A DNA stretch of 18,919 bases from Marinilabiliaceae bacterium. Its GTDB lineage: Bacteria; Bacteroidota; Bacteroidia; Bacteroidales; Marinilabiliaceae. The position numbers were made by a program, and so were the translations under genes. Positions 15,234 through 18,919 of the stretch are shown here, piece after piece. Each line of letters opens with the position of its first letter. The stretch's first letter is position 1. Location of the stretch: NCBI GenBank assembly GCA_027010905.1, contig JALVBA010000306.1, forward strand, positions 1 to 18,919. Direction: 5' to 3'. The notes under the pieces were generated by a model. That model saw nothing but the letters and a program-made list of their open reading frames with translations. It was not told where the DNA came from and did not search any database.

Positions 15234-16724
15234 ATGGAAATAAAAAGAAAAACCGGAGTTAGTTGGATGGTGTTTTTATTGTCTTTGCTTATCGTATTTT
15301 TTATAGGATACATGATAACCTCAATTACAGAACGAAAAATGGAGGCAAAATATGCACATAAACCAATGGTTGAGATAAAAAATCTGGAGCCAAGAAATGA
15401 GGAGTGGGGAAAAGTCTTTCCTCGCGAATTTGAGTCGTATTACAAAACCGCAGAAACATCATTCAAGTCAAAATACAATGGTAATGCAATGATTGATATG
15501 TTGGAGGTAGACCCCAGGCTGGTGGTTTTATGGGCAGGATATGGTTTCTCAAAAGATTATAATCAGGGAAGGGGTCATGTGTATGCTGTAAAGGATATTA
15601 GAAATACATTACGTACCGGTGGCCCTACCGGGCCCAAGACAGGCCCAATGCCATCGACCTGTTGGACTTGTAAATCGCCTGATGTACCCCGCTTAATTTC
15701 TGAGATTGGTGTGCCAACATTTTATACAGGGAAATGGGCTTCAAAAGGAGCCGAAATTGTTAATCCCATCGGATGTGCAAATTGTCATGATGAGAATACA
15801 ATGAATCTTACTATTACGCAACCTGCGCTTATTGAAGCCTTTAAACGGCAAGGGAAGGATATAACTAAAGCATCGCATAACGACATGAGAACACTTGTTT
15901 GTGCTCAGTGCCATGTTGAATATTATTTTAATAAACACCTGCCGGACAAAGAAGGTATTCCTTATCTTACTTTTCCATGGGATTACGGAACTACACTTGA
16001 AGATATGGAAACATATTACGACAAAAACCATCATGTCGACTGGGTTCATAAGTTAAGTAAGGCACCAATGCTTAAAGCCCAGCATCCCGGGTATGAGATG
16101 TGGAAGGCCGGAATACATGGCCGCAGGGGCGTCTCTTGTGCCGACTGTCACATGCCATACAAAACAGAGGGAGGACAGAAATTTACCGACCACCATATCC
16201 AGTCGCCGCTTAACAATGTAGCAAATTCCTGTCAGGTTTGTCACCGTGAAGAGACTGATGAATTAGTGAGAAATGTATATGACAATCAGGACAGAATAAT
16301 TAAGAATCGTGATAAGCTGGAGGAGTTGATTGTTAGAGCTCATGTGGAAGCAAAAAAGTGTTGGGATGTTGGTGCAACTGAACAACAGATGAAAGATATT
16401 CTTTATGGCATTCGTATTGGCCAATGGAGATGGGATATCGCTGCTGCTTCGCACGGTGGTTCATTTCATGCTCCTGTTGAGACCGGTCGCATTATTGCTA
16501 AAGGTATTGATATTACTCAGGAGACCCGAATTAAGCTGGCAAAACTTTTGATTGAATTGGGATACGATAAAGAGGTGTCATACCCAAATATCAAAACAAA
16601 GGCTGATGCACAAAAGTTTATCGGGATGCCTGTTGAAAAGCTTGTTGCTGAGAAGAACAAGTTTCTTGAAGAGATTGTACCCCAATGGAAAAAAGAGGCT
16701 GAAGAACGGGAGAGCAAATACTAA
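15234..16724 (+). CDS. nrfA: pentahaem ammonia-forming cytochrome c nitrite reductase NrfA
   Basis: This is a 496-residue catalytic subunit that reduces nitrite to ammonium with six electrons. An N-terminal signal or anchor helix lies at about 10-30. The active-site haem motif is CWTCK (143-147), whose lysine is the haem ligand. Four CXXCH sites follow: CANCH (181-185), CAQCH (223-227), CADCH (302-306) and CQVCH (333-337). Arg123, Tyr230 and His284 match the catalytic Arg/Tyr/His triad. Glu229, Tyr230, Lys281 and Gln283 match the calcium-site residues of the calcium-dependent class. All key residues are present, so the enzyme should be active. It is the last gene of the operon and is followed by two hairpins, the second a strong terminator. 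Confidence 0.96.
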   Translation: MEIKRKTGVSWMVFLLSLLIVFFIGYMITSITERKMEAKYAHKPMVEIKNLEPRNEEWGKVFPREFESYYKTAETSFKSKYNGNAMIDMLEVDPRLVVLWAGYGFSKDYNQGRGHVYAVKDIRNTLRTGGPTGPKTGPMPSTCWTCKSPDVPRLISEIGVPTFYTGKWASKGAEIVNPIGCANCHDENTMNLTITQPALIEAFKRQGKDITKASHNDMRTLVCAQCHVEYYFNKHLPDKEGIPYLTFPWDYGTTLEDMETYYDKNHHVDWVHKLSKAPMLKAQHPGYEMWKAGIHGRRGVSCADCHMPYKTEGGQKFTDHHIQSPLNNVANSCQVCHREETDELVRNVYDNQDRIIKNRDKLEELIVRAHVEAKKCWDVGATEQQMKDILYGIRIGQWRWDIAAASHGGSFHAPVETGRIIAKGIDITQETRIKLAKLLIELGYDKEVSYPNIKTKADAQKFIGMPVEKLVAEKNKFLEEIVPQWKKEAEERESKY

Positions 16725-16739
16725 ATTAGTTTCAAACCC

Positions 16740-16765
16740 ATCCAATTCCGGTTGTTGAATTGGAT
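16740..16765 (+). repeat. short inverted repeat after nrfA
   Basis: ATCCAATTC (16740-16748) and GAATTGGAT (16757-16765) are perfect 9-bp arms around an 8-nt loop, 16 bp after the nrfA stop. It lacks a T-tract, so it is not a terminator by itself. It may protect the 3' end of the transcript or support the terminator that follows. Confidence 0.5.
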
Positions 16766-16782
16766 ATTTAACCTGATTATTT

Positions 16783-16826
16783 CAGCATAACTTCATGAAT
16801 TATACTTGAAGTTATGCTGTTTTTTT
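16783..16826 (+). terminator. rho-independent terminator of the nap-nrf operon
   Basis: CAGCATAACTTCA (16783-16795) and TGAAGTTATGCTG (16807-16819) form a perfect 13-bp stem with an 11-nt loop, followed at once by seven T residues (16820-16826). This is a textbook intrinsic terminator, 59 bp after the nrfA stop. Its T-tract runs into the -33 region of the arsR promoter. Confidence 0.9.
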
Positions 16827-16854
16827 GTTTTTAGATATTTATGTCGTATGTTTG
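16824..16854 (+). promoter_or_regulatory. arsR-operon promoter (-33 TTTG, -7 TATGTTTG)
   Basis: TTTG at 16824-16827 and TATGTTTG at 16847-16854 match the Bacteroidetes -33/-7 promoter (TTTG, then TAnnTTTG) with a 19-bp gap, close to ideal. Transcription would start near 16859, giving a leader of about 17 nt before the ATG at 16876. Confidence 0.7.
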
Positions 16855-16863
16855 CGACATAAA
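16838..16863. promoter_or_regulatory. inverted-repeat operator straddling the -7 element, likely ArsR autorepression site
   Basis: TTTATGTCG (16838-16846) and CGACATAAA (16855-16863) are perfect 9-bp arms separated by exactly the 8 bp of the -7 element TATGTTTG. A dimeric repressor bound here would cover the core promoter. The ArsR-family protein encoded 13 bp downstream is the obvious candidate. The sequence shows the repeat; the binder is inferred. Confidence 0.75.
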
Positions 16864-16875
16864 ACATTAGTGATT

Positions 16876-17223
16876 ATGACATACGCAAAAAAAGAGGCTT
16901 TTGAGGATCATCTGCAGCAGCTGGCAGACTTTACTAAAGCACTGTCGCACCCTGCACGCATGGCTATTCTGGAGTATCTGGCAAAACAGAGCCAGTGTAT
17001 CAGTGGAGATATCACCGGTGAGATACCCCTGAGTCGTAGTACAGTATCGCAACACCTTCAGGAGTTAAAAAGTGCAGGACTGATAAAAGGTACGGTCTCC
17101 GGAACACGGGTGTACTACTGCATCGACACCGAGAATGTGAAGAAGCTGAAAAGTGAGATGCATGATTTTATGGAACGTATAGCTGCAAAAACCGGAAGCT
17201 GCAAAGTAACCGAAGTAAAATAG
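16876..17223 (+). CDS. ArsR/SmtB-family winged-helix repressor
   Basis: This is a 115-residue DNA-binding protein of the metal/metalloid-responsive ArsR family. 'FTKALSHPARMAILEYLAKQ' is the family's N-terminal helix pair, 'LSRSTVSQHLQELKSAGLI' is the helix-turn-helix, and 'GTVSGTRVYYCID' is the beta wing. An upstream TTG at 16825 is in frame but lies inside the terminator/promoter region, so the ATG at 16876 is used. The classic ELCVCDL metal motif is missing. The available thiols are Cys41 ('QSQCISGDI'), Cys82 in the wing and Cys109 near the C-terminus. It probably represses its own operon through the palindrome at 16838-16863 and is released by arsenite or another thiol-reactive ligand. 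The ligand is inferred from the downstream ArsC-type gene. Confidence 0.87.
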   Translation: MTYAKKEAFEDHLQQLADFTKALSHPARMAILEYLAKQSQCISGDITGEIPLSRSTVSQHLQELKSAGLIKGTVSGTRVYYCIDTENVKKLKSEMHDFMERIAAKTGSCKVTEVK

Positions 17224-17251
17224 CAAGTCTATCTGACTATATACCAAACTT

Positions 17252-17989
17252 ATGGATATACTGATTTTTGTAATATCACTTATTGCCTCTTTCATCTTTG
17301 CATTGGGAGGGGTGGGTGCTGCCATTATTCTGATACCTATATTCGTGTCGTTAGGTATCCCCATAAATACAGCCAAACCTGTTGGGCTTTTTTACAATAC
17401 TGTTAGTATGATAGGTGCCACTATCACTAATATTAAAAACAGACGGCTTGATTTTAAAGTGGGAATACCAATAATTATCTCTTCGTTTTTGTTTGCTATT
17501 GCCGGTGCTTATCTTTCAACGTTTATCCCCGAAACTGTTATTCTTACTCTCTTTATTCTGTTTCTTCTTTTTTCAGGTTTTATGTTTCTGTTTCACAAAA
17601 AGAGCGATAAAGAGAGTTACCGTAGCGATAAACCATACCTCTCCCTTACTATTGTTGGTGCTTTAGCAGGGCTGATTTCGGGATTGCTCGGTGTTGGAGG
17701 AGGAGGGATTATCTCACCCATTATGCTAATGTTGAATTTTAATCCAAAGAAAACGACCGTAATAACTGCTTTTGTTGTTCCGTTCTCATCGTTCTCAGGT
17801 TTTCTTACATACTGGGCAATGGGGAAGATTGACTGGAATATTCTGCTTATTGTATCTGTTGCAGGAGTTATAGGTGCAACACTTGGAACCGCATTCATGC
17901 ATAAAAAACTTAACCCACAGATGGTGAAAAAGATTTTGGCCGTAATATTACTGTTTATGGCTGCTAAATTATTAATAGGTATTTTTTAA
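17252..17989 (+). CDS. TauE/SafE-family membrane permease
   Basis: This is a 245-residue integral membrane protein with about seven or eight hydrophobic helices. Two homologous halves are visible, each starting with the family's glycine-rich motif: 'FALGGVGAAIILIPIFVSLG' near the N-terminus and 'GLLGVGGGGIISPIMLML' in the second half. A polar cytoplasmic loop ('HKKSDKESYRSDKPY') joins them. The family (formerly DUF81) includes proteins linked to export of sulfite and organic sulfur anions. It lies 28 bp after the ArsR repressor and 10 bp before the FmdE-like gene, so all are probably one transcript. No ArsB, Acr3 or ArsP is seen in the window, so this permease might transport the oxyanion or a thiolated form. 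That is an inference from neighbourhood. Confidence 0.85.
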   Translation: MDILIFVISLIASFIFALGGVGAAIILIPIFVSLGIPINTAKPVGLFYNTVSMIGATITNIKNRRLDFKVGIPIIISSFLFAIAGAYLSTFIPETVILTLFILFLLFSGFMFLFHKKSDKESYRSDKPYLSLTIVGALAGLISGLLGVGGGGIISPIMLMLNFNPKKTTVITAFVVPFSSFSGFLTYWAMGKIDWNILLIVSVAGVIGATLGTAFMHKKLNPQMVKKILAVILLFMAAKLLIGIF

Positions 17990-17999
17990 AAATAGAAAA

Positions 18000-18602
18000 A
18001 TGGTAAATGCAAAAGAGTGGCTCGAATTAGGGCAAAAATTTCACGGGCATAAATGTCCTGCTATGCCAAACGGCTTAAGAGTAGCCGAGGCTGCAATGAA
18101 CAAACTGGGAGTTGAACGTACAGGCGACAGCGTACTGCATGCAATACTTGAGCTTGGCGAAAATCATTGTGCTACATGCTTTGCCGACGGAGTACAGGTT
18201 ATTACCGGATGTACTTATGGCAAGGGGAATATCGAAAAATCTAACAAGGGTAAATGGGGGTTGACACTCATCGACAAAAAAACAAACCGTGCTGTACGTG
18301 TTGTGCCAAAGGCAGAAGCAATGCTTCAATCAAAGAAAACGGAGTTTTTTAAAGATTATAGGGAGAAAGGTGTACCGCCAACTCTGGTGCCTGATGACGT
18401 AGTGCAACCGCTGGTAGAAAAAGTGATGAGTGCCCCGGCTGAGATGATTATGAATGTTTCTGATGTGTTTGAGTATAGTTGGCAACAACCGGCTCACTCC
18501 TTTAATAGTTTTGCTTGTGAGCAGTGTGGTGAGATGGTGGTGGCTGAATATGCAGCTACTATAGATGGAAAACGTATTTGTAAAGATTGTGCCGGAGAAT
18601 AG
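18000..18602 (+). CDS. FmdE-like protein with C-terminal zinc-ribbon
   Basis: This is a 200-residue cytoplasmic protein. Residues 1-130 match the FmdE family, named after a gene in the formylmethanofuran dehydrogenase operon of methanogens. The hallmark 'FHGHKCPAMPNGLR' (His15, His17, Cys19) is followed by 'ENHCATCFADGVQVITGCTYGKGN' with Cys57, Cys60 and Cys71. Residues about 171-200 form a zinc-finger-like module, C173-x2-C176 and C194-x2-C197 ('FACEQCGEMV...RICKDCAGE'). The biochemical role of stand-alone FmdE proteins is not settled, and a metal-binding or redox role is suggested by the many cysteines and histidines. It lies 10 bp after the TauE/SafE gene and 30 bp before the ArsC-type gene, in an ArsR-controlled cluster. 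This organism has no other sign of methanofuran metabolism in the window. Confidence 0.8.
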   Translation: MVNAKEWLELGQKFHGHKCPAMPNGLRVAEAAMNKLGVERTGDSVLHAILELGENHCATCFADGVQVITGCTYGKGNIEKSNKGKWGLTLIDKKTNRAVRVVPKAEAMLQSKKTEFFKDYREKGVPPTLVPDDVVQPLVEKVMSAPAEMIMNVSDVFEYSWQQPAHSFNSFACEQCGEMVVAEYAATIDGKRICKDCAGE

Positions 18603-18632
18603 AGGAAATATTAATAAATAATAATCAATGTG

Positions 18633-18919
18633 ATGAGTAACGTTTTCAAAAATAGAGACAACAAAACTTCCCCCCTTGGGGGGGATGCAAGGGGGGCCTC
18701 TTTAAAAATACTAATTTTATGTACAGGTAATACCTGCCGCAGCCAGATGGCCGAAGGGTTTCTACAATCACTCGACAGCTCTTTTGATGTTGTGTCAGCA
18801 GGAACTAAAGCTGAAGGACGAGTTAACCCCAAAGCAATTCAGGTGATGAAAGAGAAAGGGATTGATATTAGTAACGGTTATCCGCAGCATGTAGACGAAT
18901 ATTTGAATCAGTCGTTCGA
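18633..18919 (+). CDS. arsC: arsenate reductase, LMW protein-tyrosine-phosphatase fold, 3'-partial
   Basis: The frame runs from the ATG at 18633 to the window edge without a stop (95 codons visible). From residue 25 it reads 'LKILILCTGNTCRSQMAEGF', the phosphatase-loop CX5R signature (C-T-G-N-T-C-R-S) of thioredoxin-type ArsC and LMW phosphatases. 'VVSAGTKAEGRVNPKAIQVM' then 'EKGIDISNGYPQHVDEY' follow, as in ArsC, which reduces arsenate to arsenite using cysteine thiols. An LMW tyrosine phosphatase is the alternative; the ArsR-led operon favours ArsC. The N-terminus is unusual: a G/C-rich palindromic element at 18670-18696 is translated in frame, adding about 24 residues before the normal family start. 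Translation may instead begin at a non-ATG codon near 18702 (TTA AAA ATA). Confidence 0.85.
   Translation, partial: MSNVFKNRDNKTSPLGGDARGASLKILILCTGNTCRSQMAEGFLQSLDSSFDVVSAGTKAEGRVNPKAIQVMKEKGIDISNGYPQHVDEYLNQSF
18670..18696. repeat. G/C-rich palindromic element within the arsC 5' end
   Basis: CCCCCCTTG (18670-18678) and CAAGGGGGG (18688-18696) are perfect 9-bp arms with a 9-nt spacer of G's and 'atg'. The base composition is sharply unlike the AT-rich surroundings. It resembles the dispersed short palindromic repeats seen between or at the ends of genes in many Bacteroidota genomes. Here it keeps the arsC frame open. Its copy number elsewhere in the genome is unknown. Confidence 0.7.

Noticed and set aside
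15741..16049. 102-codon open frame on the minus strand.
   Set aside because: It overlaps the centre of nrfA, whose haem motifs and active-site residues are intact. It is a shadow frame.
16787..16815. Hairpin arms ATAACTTC...GAAGTTAT resemble the outer bases of a loxP site.
   Set aside because: Only the outer 8 bases of each arm agree, and the spacing and inner bases do not. The structure is followed by a T-tract and is better explained as an intrinsic terminator.
16825..16875. TTG start giving a 17-residue longer ArsR protein.
   Set aside because: It lies in the terminator and promoter of the gene. The ATG at 16876 gives the standard family N-terminus.
18611..18832. 73-codon minus-strand frame across the G/C-rich repeat.
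   Set aside because: The opposite strand encodes the clear CX5R loop and downstream blocks of the arsenate reductase, which is simply cut by the window edge.
1..18919. Search for CRISPR arrays, tRNA/rRNA genes, insertion sequences and attachment sites.
   Set aside because: No regularly spaced repeats, tRNA-like cloverleaf, rRNA sequence or transposase was seen. No gap without a gene exceeds 300 bp.

Overview
The window is AT-rich and comes from a member of the Bacteroidota, probably an anaerobic or facultative Bacteroidales/Marinilabiliales-type organism. The evidence is A-rich leaders without Shine-Dalgarno sequences, two exact matches to the Bacteroidetes -7 promoter element TAnnTTTG, and the protein families present. 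Its central content is a complete respiratory nitrate-to-ammonium locus. No species assignment is possible from the sequence alone.

Layout. (1) 1-2500, plus strand: the end of a large hemerythrin/DUF438/PAS protein that runs off the left edge, then a DUF302 protein. (2) 2677-4620, minus strand: a YbgC-like thioesterase, the tRNA t6A enzyme TsaC/Sua5, and a CRP/FNR-family regulator with an N-terminal cysteine cluster. (3) 4780-16724, plus strand: eleven tightly packed genes that look like one operon. They are an Fe-S protein, an NrfD-type membrane protein, a membrane-anchored monoheme cytochrome c, napA, napG, napH, napB, napD, an outer-membrane porin, nrfH and nrfA. A strong rho-independent terminator follows. 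(4) 16876-18919, plus strand: an ArsR-type repressor, a TauE/SafE permease, an FmdE-like protein and the start of an ArsC-type (LMW phosphatase fold) arsenate reductase that runs off the right edge.

How the parts fit. NapA/NapB reduce nitrate to nitrite in the periplasm and NrfH/NrfA reduce nitrite to ammonium. NapGH and NrfH are quinol-side electron donors. The extra Fe-S/NrfD/cytochrome c trio at the head of the operon resembles parts of alternative complex III and Qrc, and may be an additional quinol-linked route into Nap. NapD is the Tat-signal chaperone for NapA, and the porin probably admits nitrate or nitrite. The regulator is divergent from the operon. Between them lies a perfect 18-bp palindrome centred about 41.5 bp before the predicted transcription start, the classic class II position for a CRP/FNR activator.

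Most notable: the Fe-S/NrfD/cytochrome trio joined to nap, with an Fe-S subunit missing one cysteine in two of four cluster motifs; the class II palindrome; an ArsR operator whose 9-bp arms flank the -7 element; an ars-like cluster built around TauE/SafE and FmdE; and a G/C-rich palindromic element read in frame within the N-terminus of the arsenate reductase.
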